Positions 16,921 to 24,849 of a stretch of DNA of 64,000 nt are shown piece by piece. Each line of letters opens with the position of its first letter. Position 1 is the first letter of the stretch. The stretch is taken from positions 124,001 through 188,000 of the forward strand of contig NZ_CAAF010000073.1 in NCBI RefSeq assembly GCF_000359125.1. The letters are read 5' to 3'. The DNA is from Mesorhizobium sp. STM 4661 (GTDB lineage: Bacteria; Pseudomonadota; Alphaproteobacteria; Rhizobiales; Rhizobiaceae). The notes below the pieces were generated by a model. The model ran no database searches, had not been told where the DNA came from, and saw nothing but the letters and a program-made list of their open reading frames with translations. The position numbers were made by a program, and so were the translations under genes.

Positions 16921-18118
16921 TCGCCACCTCGCCCTCACCGGACTTGGTTGCTCGGCCGAGCTGGCGGCTCACTGTCGACTTGTCCTTGCCGGCGATCTCG
17001 CCAATGTCGGCCATTGAAAAGCCCAGGATCGGATCGTCCCGCATCGCGCGAAACAAATTGCTCGAATCGTCAAACAGCAGCGCGCGGCGCTCACTTTGAA
17101 CACGGGCCGCGTTCAACGTTGCGAACTGGCGCAACGTGTCGAGCAATCCCCGCCTGTCCTCTTCTCGAACGGTCGTGGCCTTCTTGTACGTCCGCACGAG
17201 AGATTCAATCTCCGCCCCGGTGGACCCCTCGGTAAACCACGCAATCAGCCGTAAATGGATGTCGGGAGCTTTCACGGGCGGCATGAAATACGCCGCAATC
17301 GCCTTTCTCATCTCAAAGTCCGGTTTGGGGATTTCGAGTTGAACCTCGAACCGCCGCCAGACGGCCATGTCGAGTAGCTTGGGATGATTGGTGATCCCGA
17401 TGGTGAAACCAACATCCCGGCGCGCATCGAGGTTCTGCAGCAGCGCGTTCACGACGCGCTTTATCTCCCCCACTTCCTGCGGGTCATCGCGGACCTTCGC
17501 GATCGCATCGAACTCGTCCAGCAGGAGAATGCAACGATGGCGGTTCGCGAATGTGAACAGATTGCCGATGTTACGTGCCGTGGTCCCCAGGAAGGACGAT
17601 ACGAGGCCGTCCAGTTTCACCAGTACGATTGGTAAATCAAGCTGCTGAGCCATCCACAACGCCAACCGCGTCTTGCCGGTGCCTGGCGCGCCATAGATGA
17701 GGCAGGTCTTCGATGGCCGGATATCGATCTCGGTCAGGGCATCGAAATTGGCCCATTCCTCGATGATAGTCCCGATGGCCTGGCTGACCGTCGCATTGAA
17801 CAGTGGCGCGGCCGGTTGAATGTCCGCCGGGAAGATCACGTCAGCCAGCGCTGCGGCCGTCTCTCGATCGACAGGGACGGACGTGTTGCGACGCAGTATC
17901 TCGCCAGGAATTTGAGCCTTAGAACGCTCAATGCGGCTCGGCGAAAGCTCCTTTGTCCGATCCGCCATTGTAAGGATGCTCGTAAGCGTGGCGGCCTGCT
18001 TTGAATCCCCTTCCTTGGCCAAGGCGTCGCGCAAGCGCTCGATTTGCTTGCGCGAGGCCGGCGACGCGTCGGCTATCGCAGCTCGGCAAAGCGCTTGCAC
18101 GATTGTGAAATAATCCAT
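16913..18118 (-). CDS. ietA: AAA ATPase, IetA-like, with C-terminal helix-turn-helix
   Basis: A 401-residue AAA protein: Walker A GAPGTGKT (143-150), Walker B CILLLDEFD (about 196-204), sensor-1 GITNH (about 241-245) and arginine-finger-like RRFE. A helical N-terminal region of about 100 residues precedes it. The last 35 residues contain FSMADIGEIAGKDKSTVSRQ, which looks like a small helix-turn-helix. In IetAS the ATPase is the partner that controls the subtilase. It is translated just before the peptidase gene with an overlap, so the two are made together. The start ATG at 18118 is at the 5' end of the module. Confidence 0.88.
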   Translation of the reverse strand: MDYFTIVQALCRAAIADASPASRKQIERLRDALAKEGDSKQAATLTSILTMADRTKELSPSRIERSKAQIPGEILRRNTSVPVDRETAAALADVIFPADIQPAAPLFNATVSQAIGTIIEEWANFDALTEIDIRPSKTCLIYGAPGTGKTRLALWMAQQLDLPIVLVKLDGLVSSFLGTTARNIGNLFTFANRHRCILLLDEFDAIAKVRDDPQEVGEIKRVVNALLQNLDARRDVGFTIGITNHPKLLDMAVWRRFEVQLEIPKPDFEMRKAIAAYFMPPVKAPDIHLRLIAWFTEGSTGAEIESLVRTYKKATTVREEDRRGLLDTLRQFATLNAARVQSERRALLFDDSSNLFRAMRDDPILGFSMADIGEIAGKDKSTVSRQLGRATKSGEGEVANG

Positions 18119-18135
18119 GTTGGTCCTTTGCGCTT

Positions 18136-18187
18136 AGTTGCACAACATAGCGACAACGATGCATGTACATCAAAAATTGGTGCAACT
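18136..18187. promoter_or_regulatory. Candidate operator upstream of ietA (inverted AGTTGCAC/GTGCAACT)
   Basis: AGTTGCAC at 18136-18143 and its exact reverse complement GTGCAACT at 18180-18187 lie 18-69 bases upstream of the ietA start. A related TTGTTGCATC follows at about 18197-18207. The stretch is AT-richer than its surroundings. It could be a binding site for the helix-turn-helix at the end of the ATPase or for a host regulator. This is a pattern only; no protein is known to bind it. Confidence 0.4.
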
Positions 18188-18314
18188 CAAGACATATTGT
18201 TGCATCATTTAGACGTTTCGGTGCGAAATTGAATAGCGGCATAGGGCCGATTTCTAGCTGCCCCGACATCTGTGGCGCTGGTGAATCAGACCGAGGCGGC
18301 AGATGTCGGCCAGC

Positions 18315-18482
18315 TCATCGCCGCTTCAACAAGGTGGCGAGAAGAAAGCCTTCCGGTGCGTCCGAGCCTGCCTTGATCTGACCGGGGATGACCGCGCCCG
18401 TCGGCGGATCATTGAGCGCATCGGGTGGGACTTGCTGAGCTTCATCGTCTGTCTTTTCGATGAGACGGTTGGGGTGCTGCAT
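18315..18482 (-). CDS. Possible small protein (55 aa), unknown
   Basis: A short minus-strand frame from ATG 18482 to TGA 18315-18317, with AGGTGG eight bases before the start. The product is proline- and acid-rich (EKTDDEAQQVPPDALNDPP), ending in LLATLLKRR. I do not recognise it. It is upstream of ietA on the same strand, with about 200 bases between. It may be a real small gene of the defence-type module or a chance frame; the ribosome-binding site is the only positive sign. Confidence 0.35.
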   Translation of the reverse strand: MQHPNRLIEKTDDEAQQVPPDALNDPPTGAVIPGQIKAGSDAPEGFLLATLLKRR

Positions 18483-18539
18483 GAAAGCGACCACCTGTGA
18501 AAGTCTGCTTCGGATCAGATCGCGTCTTCCCCGCGTCCC

Positions 18540-19586
18540 TCACAGCGTCGCCAGCCGCGAATTTGTCATGGTTTTTCCATAGGCTAGCCGCAGCGTCCGC
18601 TTCTCCTCCAGCGCAACGATGACACTTGTGGCAAAATCCGTTTTGTACATGACGGCGAGCCGTGTCAGCCCGCCTGGCGTGAAGACGTTGATCTCCAGAA
18701 GTTTGTCCCCGACGATGTCGAGCCCAACCAGAAACATGCCGTCGTTGATCAGTTTGGGGCGCACCATCTCGGCAATGCCCAACATCGTGTCCGTTACCTT
18801 GACTTTGCGGGCTGTTCCGGCGGCATGGATGTTGGACCGGATGTCGCCCTTGGCTGGAATGCGGCGAAAGGCTGCGTAATTGCCGTCGCGCACCAGCGGC
18901 AGGCCGTTCAGCAGGAAAAGACGCACGTCACCAGCCTTGGCTTCCGGAATGTAGACCTGCGCGATGAGATAGCCGTCACCGCTGGCCGCTTCGAAAATCT
19001 GGTTGAGGTTGGAATCGGTAGGCGTCGCAATATGGAAGACGTTCTTGCCCCCCGACCCCTGGAGTGGTTTGACGATGCAGCCCTTCGAGTGCTTGTCGAT
19101 AAATGCGCGGATCTCGGTAATACTGCGCGATATCAGGGTAGCCGGCCTGACCGCCTCGGGAAAAGACTGAAGGTAGAGCTTGCTCTGTGCCTGCCCTAGA
19201 CCGTCCGGATCGTTGACGACAATGACGCCGCGTTCCGCCGCGAGCCGCCCGAACATAACGCCTGCGTTGGCGGCCCATGGTCGATCGCTTGCGTCCAGCG
19301 ACGGGTCGTTGCGCAGAAACACAATGTCGATATCGCTTATCGCGAAGGTTTTTTTCTGCTTCGCGGCATCCTTCAGGGCGGCATGCAGTCTGTCTGATGT
19401 CTTGTAGGGAGCGTCCGGCAGAACCGCGACGCTGGCAGCCAGACTGTCATCCGGACGCAGTATGAAGTCGCCGGGTTCAACATAGACGACGGAATGGCCG
19501 CGCTGGACCGCAGCCAGCGCCAACGCTGTCGTCGTGTAGCCGGGCGTCTCGCTCTCAATGGAATTGACAAAGAACGCAATGCGCAT
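18540..19586 (-). CDS. GshB-like ATP-grasp ligase
   Basis: A 348-residue protein related to bacterial glutathione synthetase. The ATP-grasp elements are IVKPLQGSGGKNVFHI (glycine-rich loop), AQVYIPEAKAGDVRLFLLNG and FLVGLDIVGDKLLEINVFTP, where Glu and Asn bind magnesium. Such ligases join an amino acid to a peptide carboxylate using ATP. It is followed, on the same strand order, by DUF1704 and amidohydrolase-like genes upstream, and is the last gene of that cluster (14 bases after the DUF1704 stop). It may be a second glutathione synthetase or, more likely from context, a ligase for another peptide. Confidence 0.85.
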   Translation of the reverse strand: MRIAFFVNSIESETPGYTTTALALAAVQRGHSVVYVEPGDFILRPDDSLAASVAVLPDAPYKTSDRLHAALKDAAKQKKTFAISDIDIVFLRNDPSLDASDRPWAANAGVMFGRLAAERGVIVVNDPDGLGQAQSKLYLQSFPEAVRPATLISRSITEIRAFIDKHSKGCIVKPLQGSGGKNVFHIATPTDSNLNQIFEAASGDGYLIAQVYIPEAKAGDVRLFLLNGLPLVRDGNYAAFRRIPAKGDIRSNIHAAGTARKVKVTDTMLGIAEMVRPKLINDGMFLVGLDIVGDKLLEINVFTPGGLTRLAVMYKTDFATSVIVALEEKRTLRLAYGKTMTNSRLATL

Positions 19587-19600
19587 CGAGGAGACTCCGC

Positions 19601-21469
19601 TCAGGTTTCAACCATATCGATCGGACCGATTCCCGCCATCGCTTTCTTGAGGCGCGAACGCGCCGCGTCGGAAGACAGAAACGCAGGTTCGAGGCGCGGC
19701 GCCCGCAGCAAGCCGCGCGCGTTGAGTTCCTGGATCGCTCCGAAATGCGCGGCGGAGATCTTGCCGATCCAGAACGGCGTGAGGCTGCCGCCACCCTTCA
19801 GATGATCGAGGACCTGCACCACGCCGCGCAGATAGATGGCGTCTTTTGCCAGGCCCCCGCCTCGATAGACACGCAGCACGACGTTGAAGGCGCTGCGCTC
19901 GTCGAGACCGAAATCCCTGTGGAGAATGCGGAAGGTTTCCTCGAACGTTGCGCCGTCGAGCATCGCCCGACAGGCGATGACCCTGGCCGCGATCAGCCTC
20001 AACCGCGCTGCCGTCATGCCACCGACCAGATACTCCGCCAGCACGGCCAGTCCCTCCTGCATGCCCTCATAGCCGGCGAGCCCGTTGCGGAAGATGGTGA
20101 GCCCCTGCGCATCGCCGTTGAAATAGGTCAGCAGGTGAACACCGATCTCGTGATTGAGCAGCGCAGTCAGACGCTCCGGTGGAAGGTTCGTATCGCGCGA
20201 AACCAGCAGCCGGTTTCGAGAGACAAGGAGGCCGGCCGGCAGGTCGCCGCGAATTTCCACGGAAGCATCGAATTCGGGATAGGCTGCCCGGTATCCGGCG
20301 ATCATGTCTCGCGCGGCCGCGGCGACAGCGTCGGCGCCCAGGCCCTTCCGCCGGGCCGCCGAAGCAACTGGCGGTATCTTTTCGAGAACAGTGCGTGCCC
20401 TCGCCGCCAAGCCCGGCTCGACGCTGCCATAGAGTGCTCGTCCGAGTTCGACGAAGCGCGGCGTTTCGCGTGCCGCGAGCATCGACAGCTGCAGATCGAG
20501 TTCCTGCTGCTTTTCGGAGAGCAGCTTGGCCAGGAGCGGATCTTCCAGATGATCGAGCGAGACCGAATAGAGCTTCCGTTTCTGGGCGGCGACCTCGAAC
20601 TCGAGCGGCCTGTAGAGCAGTACGGGCACACGCTCGAAGGCGCCTGCCTGGAATTCCAGCCATGCTGGTTCGGCATTGATCGGTGTGACGGCAAGCAGAA
20701 AATCGAATGTCGACGCGACGTTGTCGATCGCCCGATCAGCGCGCACGACTGCGTCGATATAGGCGCGCCGCCCCAGCGAACGATGGGTTGCCGGCTGTTC
20801 CAGCCTTGATGCCTTCAGGAAGGCGCTGACGGCCTGAAGCGCGGAATCGACCATGTTGGCGACGACGAGGTCGTGGAGTTCAGGGTAGACGCGCTTCGTG
20901 CCTGGCACCCGGTAGATCGGTGCGAAGCGTACCGTCAGGCACGCCTCGTCACCGAGATCATCCCAGAGCCGTGCTTCGGCGCGTGTCGTGGGGTTGAGTT
21001 CTTCCACGCGGGGCGTGCGGTACTTTGCTTCGCGTGCGGACGCAGCGGTGGCGAAGCGCTCGAGTGCCGCCTTCTCCGCCGCCGTGTCGCCGCAGGCCAG
21101 TGCAATCTCGAAAGGCGGCAGGAACGGAACATCCTCCGTCAGGAACCGGTCTTCGGTCAACTCGCCGATGTCCAGCACGAGGAAGGCGCCGCAGTGATCG
21201 CGCATCCTTCGCGCCACCAGCCGCGCGACCTCGCCGGCGAGGCCAATGTCGGCCGCGATCAGATAGGACGCGTTGGCGGAGACGGCATGGAACGCCGCAT
21301 CCTGATGCGACCCCACATGGACACACAGAAAGGGCAGCGGCCGATCCATGTGCAAACGGTTGCCATTGCCGAACTCGCGGCGGATCGGCTTGCCGTCCCG
21401 GAAAAGCGCATCCAGGTCCGCTTCGATCTCCGCCCGCGGAGACGCGGGCTCGACGAGCTTCGGCTTCAT
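19601..21469 (-). CDS. DUF1704 (QEGLA motif, MATCAP-related) metallopeptidase-like protein
   Basis: A 622-residue protein of the family named for its QEGLA motif, here residues 471-475. An HExxxH site is visible at 440-445 (NHEIGVHLLTYF). The same HExxxH plus downstream Glu occurs in the human tubulin tyrosine carboxypeptidase MATCAP, a DUF1704 member, so a zinc carboxypeptidase activity is plausible. Bacterial members are often labelled flavohemoglobin expression-modulating without much support. It overlaps the amidohydrolase gene by four bases and is 14 bases from the ATP-grasp gene, so all three form one transcript. Confidence 0.85.
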   Translation of the reverse strand: MKPKLVEPASPRAEIEADLDALFRDGKPIRREFGNGNRLHMDRPLPFLCVHVGSHQDAAFHAVSANASYLIAADIGLAGEVARLVARRMRDHCGAFLVLDIGELTEDRFLTEDVPFLPPFEIALACGDTAAEKAALERFATAASAREAKYRTPRVEELNPTTRAEARLWDDLGDEACLTVRFAPIYRVPGTKRVYPELHDLVVANMVDSALQAVSAFLKASRLEQPATHRSLGRRAYIDAVVRADRAIDNVASTFDFLLAVTPINAEPAWLEFQAGAFERVPVLLYRPLEFEVAAQKRKLYSVSLDHLEDPLLAKLLSEKQQELDLQLSMLAARETPRFVELGRALYGSVEPGLAARARTVLEKIPPVASAARRKGLGADAVAAAARDMIAGYRAAYPEFDASVEIRGDLPAGLLVSRNRLLVSRDTNLPPERLTALLNHEIGVHLLTYFNGDAQGLTIFRNGLAGYEGMQEGLAVLAEYLVGGMTAARLRLIAARVIACRAMLDGATFEETFRILHRDFGLDERSAFNVVLRVYRGGGLAKDAIYLRGVVQVLDHLKGGGSLTPFWIGKISAAHFGAIQELNARGLLRAPRLEPAFLSSDAARSRLKKAMAGIGPIDMVET

Positions 21470-22293
21470 GTCATGCCTCGCAGCGCGGCCTCAAGAACGG
21501 GCACCGTGGACGCCAGCATGGCGCGTAGCCGCTCGATTGCTTCCCAGTCGGGATCGCCGCTCCATTCGTCCATGAAAATCTTCTTGAACTCGACCGCGAT
21601 GGCGCACCCGTTTTCCAAGAAATTGGCGTGGACGAAACGGGTCTGTTCGCCCTTGCCCTGGAAGGACAAATTCTCGCGCACGTCGATCGGCTCGCCGTTG
21701 AGACGCTGGCCGCGAAGCGTCTCGATGAAAGCGCCGACGACCGGTGCCCAGCGCTCGCGATCCATGGAAGACGTGCCAATGTTGATATCGGGTGCGACGT
21801 CGCGAGACGTAGGCATAGCCTTCGGTCCGTCGCGCCGGTGATTATAGCTGTGGACGTCGACAAGAACGAACTTGCCATAGCGCTTCTCGATACCGGCAAG
21901 GACACGGTTCAGCTCACCGTAGAAGGCGTCGTGAAAGGAGAGAGACTCCTTAACGATGTCGTCGGCCGGCTGCTCACGCCAGACTCTCAGGCCCCAGGAC
22001 TGGTCCGGCGACCGGTAGACCGCGGCGTCGCGCGCGCGGTTCAGATCTACTTGGAAGCGCGACCGATGAACGATGATCTGGGTGGGAAAATCGGCGATGA
22101 AGCGCTCGGTGAACGGGTCCTCTTCTCGACGCCGGTCGGAATCGGAGAGACACATGAGCGATCGACAAGCCTTACCCACGTCGGTGCCGCTGTGGATAGC
22201 TGTACCTACTATTGGCGACTCTCCGAGCTTGATCGTCCAGCCTGCCAGCGATCCGCCCGGATCATTGTTGCCCGGATCATTGTTGGAAGTCAT
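21466..22293 (-). CDS. N-formylglutamate amidohydrolase-like protein
   Basis: About 275 residues from ATG 22293; a TTG at 22350 would add 19 residues. Family marks: PIVGTAIHSG, QVDLNRARD, FVLVDVHSYNHRRDG and IAVEFKKIFMD, which hold the metal-binding His/Glu residues of the N-formylglutamate amidohydrolase fold. Members hydrolyse amide bonds of acylated glutamate or act on peptide-like substrates. It is the first gene of the three-gene cluster with DUF1704 and ATP-grasp proteins, and its stop overlaps the DUF1704 start. A perfect 15-bp tandem duplication near the start (22256-22285) gives NNDPGNNDPG. Confidence 0.82.
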   Translation of the reverse strand: MTSNNDPGNNDPGGSLAGWTIKLGESPIVGTAIHSGTDVGKACRSLMCLSDSDRRREEDPFTERFIADFPTQIIVHRSRFQVDLNRARDAAVYRSPDQSWGLRVWREQPADDIVKESLSFHDAFYGELNRVLAGIEKRYGKFVLVDVHSYNHRRDGPKAMPTSRDVAPDINIGTSSMDRERWAPVVGAFIETLRGQRLNGEPIDVRENLSFQGKGEQTRFVHANFLENGCAIAVEFKKIFMDEWSGDPDWEAIERLRAMLASTVPVLEAALRGMT

Positions 22294-22387
22294 CGTGTTC
22301 ACAGTCCATCGAATGCGGGAGAGTGTGAACGGTTCCGGTTTATCGAACAAGCGATCGCTGGATCAGCAGGCTGAACCGTCTAAAACG

Positions 22388-22789
22388 TCAGCCGAAGGTG
22401 GCCAACGGTTCGGCACGGACCTCGACCCACTGACAGCGCCGGCTGTCGTGATAGAAGGACTGGAAGGGCGGCGGGAATGAAGGATCGGCGAAGGCGCCGA
22501 CCGGGATGGCGACCAGGCCGGGTTGTGTGTCGATCCGGTAATGGACGCTGGTGCCGCAGTCCGGGCAGAAACTATAGGTGACGCGGCCGCCCTGCTCGCC
22601 AATGCGCATGAACTCCGCCGAACGCCCCTGGATCGATACCTTGTCCTCGGGAAACCGCGCGTTGAAGCTGAACGCACTGCCGGTGCGCCGCTTGCAAGCC
22701 AGGCAATGGCATACTGAAACCCGTACCGGCTCACCCGAACAGGTTGTGGAAAGCTGACCGCAGGAACATTCGGCGCGGCGCGTGACCAT
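22388..22789 (-). CDS. GFA family (CENP-V/glutathione-dependent formaldehyde-activating type) zinc protein
   Basis: A 133-residue protein starting at ATG 22789, with GAGGAGG about eight bases upstream. It carries the zinc-binding cysteines of the GFA fold: CSCGQ, CHCLACKRRTG and FCPDCGTSV. GFA proteins were named for glutathione-dependent formaldehyde activation, though most members have no proven reaction. It follows thuB on the same strand with a 23-base gap but its job probably is separate. Length and motif spacing are normal. Confidence 0.9.
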   Translation of the reverse strand: MVTRRAECSCGQLSTTCSGEPVRVSVCHCLACKRRTGSAFSFNARFPEDKVSIQGRSAEFMRIGEQGGRVTYSFCPDCGTSVHYRIDTQPGLVAIPVGAFADPSFPPPFQSFYHDSRRCQWVEVRAEPLATFG

Positions 22790-22812
22790 GGCTGGCTCCT
22801 CCTCGAAAGATA

Positions 22813-23871
22813 TCACTGCGTGTCGGCGTGTGCCCTCAGCTCAGCCCGTTTCTCGTCCGAGACGACGGCAAGATCCAGCACCTTCTGCAGTTCGGCCGCA
22901 TGGCGGAACGACGGCTCGGCCTGAACGCCGCTCAGCACCGCATCGACAAAACGCTGGTAGTTGGTCGCTACCGAGCCGGGATCGAGAGCCTGCCATTTGG
23001 CGTTCTCGATGTCCTCGCCCAGGCACGCTTTCAGCTCCGAGCCGTTCAGATTGTGCACGACTTCGATGCCGCCCTTGTCGCCGTAGATGCGCAGCCGCAA
23101 TTCGTTGAGATGGCCTGTCGCCCAGCGGCTGGCATGCACCACGCCGAACGCGCCGTTGGAGAAATCCAGCGCCATGGCGAAGCTGTCATTGGCGTCGAGG
23201 TCGTATTCGCCGATCCGGTTGCCGGGCGCCTTGTCGAAAGCTCTCAGCCGGCAGAACACATGCTCGATGTCGAGTGCGGCGCCATAGCTGGCGAAATCGA
23301 GGATGTGGATGCCGACATCGCCCAGCACGCCATTGGAGCCGTGGCCGCGCGACAGGCGCCACAGCCATTTCGGGTCGGTGCGCCAGTCGCCCCAGAATTT
23401 GGACACCAGCCAGCTCTGCAGATAGGACGCCTCGACATGCCTGACCTGGCCGATTTCACCGGCCAGCACCATGGCGCGCCCCTTCTGCAGCGCCGCCACA
23501 TTGCGATAGGTCAGGTTGACCATGTTGATGGTGCCGGCCCGCTCGGCGGCGTCAGCCATCTCGCTGGCCTTCTCGAAGTTTTCGGCCAGCGGCTTTTCGC
23601 ACAGCACCGGCTTGTCCGCCGCGACCAGCATCATCGTGGTCGGATGGTGGATGCGATCCGGCGTCACGTTCGCCGCCGCGTCGAACTCACCCCATGCCAG
23701 CGCATCCTCCAGCGAGGTGAAACGGTTGGGAATGCCGTGGCCGTCTGAAAATTCGTCGACACGCTTGGCGTCGACATCGACGGCGCCGACCAGTTCGACG
23801 CCATCGATCTTGCCGAACTGCCTGGCGTGCTCCTGCGCCATCCAGCCGGTGCCAAGTATCAAAAGACGCAT
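22813..23871 (-). CDS. thuB: Gfo/Idh/MocA family oxidoreductase, ThuB-like
   Basis: A 352-residue NAD(P)-dependent sugar dehydrogenase. The Rossmann start LLILGTGWMAQEHARQFG, the catalytic-region CEKPLAENFEKA and DVGIHILDFASYG are classical. It lies 12 bases downstream of the ThuA-like gene, the order of thuAB in Sinorhizobium and Mesorhizobium, where the two proteins work in trehalose, maltitol and related disaccharide use, probably through 3-keto sugar intermediates. The name rests on that pairing; Gfo/Idh enzymes are hard to tell apart by sequence alone. The other thu transport genes are not present here. Confidence 0.82.
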   Translation of the reverse strand: MRLLILGTGWMAQEHARQFGKIDGVELVGAVDVDAKRVDEFSDGHGIPNRFTSLEDALAWGEFDAAANVTPDRIHHPTTMMLVAADKPVLCEKPLAENFEKASEMADAAERAGTINMVNLTYRNVAALQKGRAMVLAGEIGQVRHVEASYLQSWLVSKFWGDWRTDPKWLWRLSRGHGSNGVLGDVGIHILDFASYGAALDIEHVFCRLRAFDKAPGNRIGEYDLDANDSFAMALDFSNGAFGVVHASRWATGHLNELRLRIYGDKGGIEVVHNLNGSELKACLGEDIENAKWQALDPGSVATNYQRFVDAVLSGVQAEPSFRHAAELQKVLDLAVVSDEKRAELRAHADTQ

Positions 23872-23883
23872 ATTTTTGTCCCC

Positions 23884-24669
23884 CTAGCGAAAGCCGGCTT
23901 CGCCGGCGGCATGAAGCTTGCCGCCGCGTTCGACGATCGGCTCGAGCGCCTTTTCCACCGGCACGTTCGGCGCCTCGAGTACGGCCGGATTTGCCCCTTG
24001 CGGGTTGTGCGCCCATTTCACCGCGTTGCGCAGCACCTTCTGCACGGTGGCGTCGTGATAGGTCGGATAGGTCTCATGCCCCGGCCTGAAATAGAAGATG
24101 TTGCCGGCGCCCCGCCGATAGGTCAGCCCCGACCGGAACACTTCGCCGCCCTGGAACCAGGAGATGAAGACCGTCTCCAGCGGCTCCGGCACGGCGAACT
24201 GCTCGCCATACATTTCCTCGTTTTCGAGCTCGAAATACTCGCCGATCCCCTCGGCGATCGGATGGCTGGGGCTGGTCACCCAGAGCCGCTCGCGCTCGCC
24301 GGCCTCGCGCCATTTCAGCGTGCACGGCGTGCCCATCAGCCTCTTGAAGATTTTCGAGAAATGACCGGAATGGAGAACGATCAGCCCCATGCCTTCCCAG
24401 ACCCGGCGCGCCACGCGCTCGACGATTTCGTCGGCGACCGCGCCATGGTCCTTGTGCCCCCACCACACGAGCACGTCGGTTTCAGCCAGACGGTCGGCCG
24501 GCAGGCCATGCTCGGGTTGCTCAAGCGTCGCCCAGGATACGGAAATGGCGGAGTCCACCTTCAGCGCATTGGCGATCGTCGCGTGCATGCCCTCGGGATA
24601 GATGCCCGCGACCACCTCATTGGTCCGCTCATGGATATTCTCGCCCCAGACGACAGCGCGTATTGTCAT
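23884..24669 (-). CDS. thuA: ThuA domain protein (trehalose utilisation type)
   Basis: A 261-residue protein with the class I glutamine amidotransferase-like fold of ThuA: VVWGENIHERTNEVVAGIYP, ADRLAETDVLVWWGHKDHG, GMGLIVLHSGHFSKIF and NIFYFRPGHETYPTYHD. ThuA acts with ThuB in rhizobial trehalose and related disaccharide catabolism. It is the first gene of the ThuA-ThuB pair, with its promoter in the 180-bp gap up to the DUF2778 stop. Length fits the family. No sugar importer of the thuEFGK type is adjacent. Confidence 0.88.
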   Translation of the reverse strand: MTIRAVVWGENIHERTNEVVAGIYPEGMHATIANALKVDSAISVSWATLEQPEHGLPADRLAETDVLVWWGHKDHGAVADEIVERVARRVWEGMGLIVLHSGHFSKIFKRLMGTPCTLKWREAGERERLWVTSPSHPIAEGIGEYFELENEEMYGEQFAVPEPLETVFISWFQGGEVFRSGLTYRRGAGNIFYFRPGHETYPTYHDATVQKVLRNAVKWAHNPQGANPAVLEAPNVPVEKALEPIVERGGKLHAAGEAGFR

Positions 24670-24849
24670 GACATCCTCTTGGTGAAACCGGAGCCGACCC
24701 GCCCCGGCCAGTCATAGTCTGCCCGGCCGGGAATGAAAACGGTTTCAGTGGCGGCTGCTGACAATCGGGGGGCTGTGGCGGCTTTCATCCTGCGCCGCTG
24801 CAGGTCTGCGCGCCGAGCCCTTCCGACGCGACGCGCGTCAGCGGCTTGG

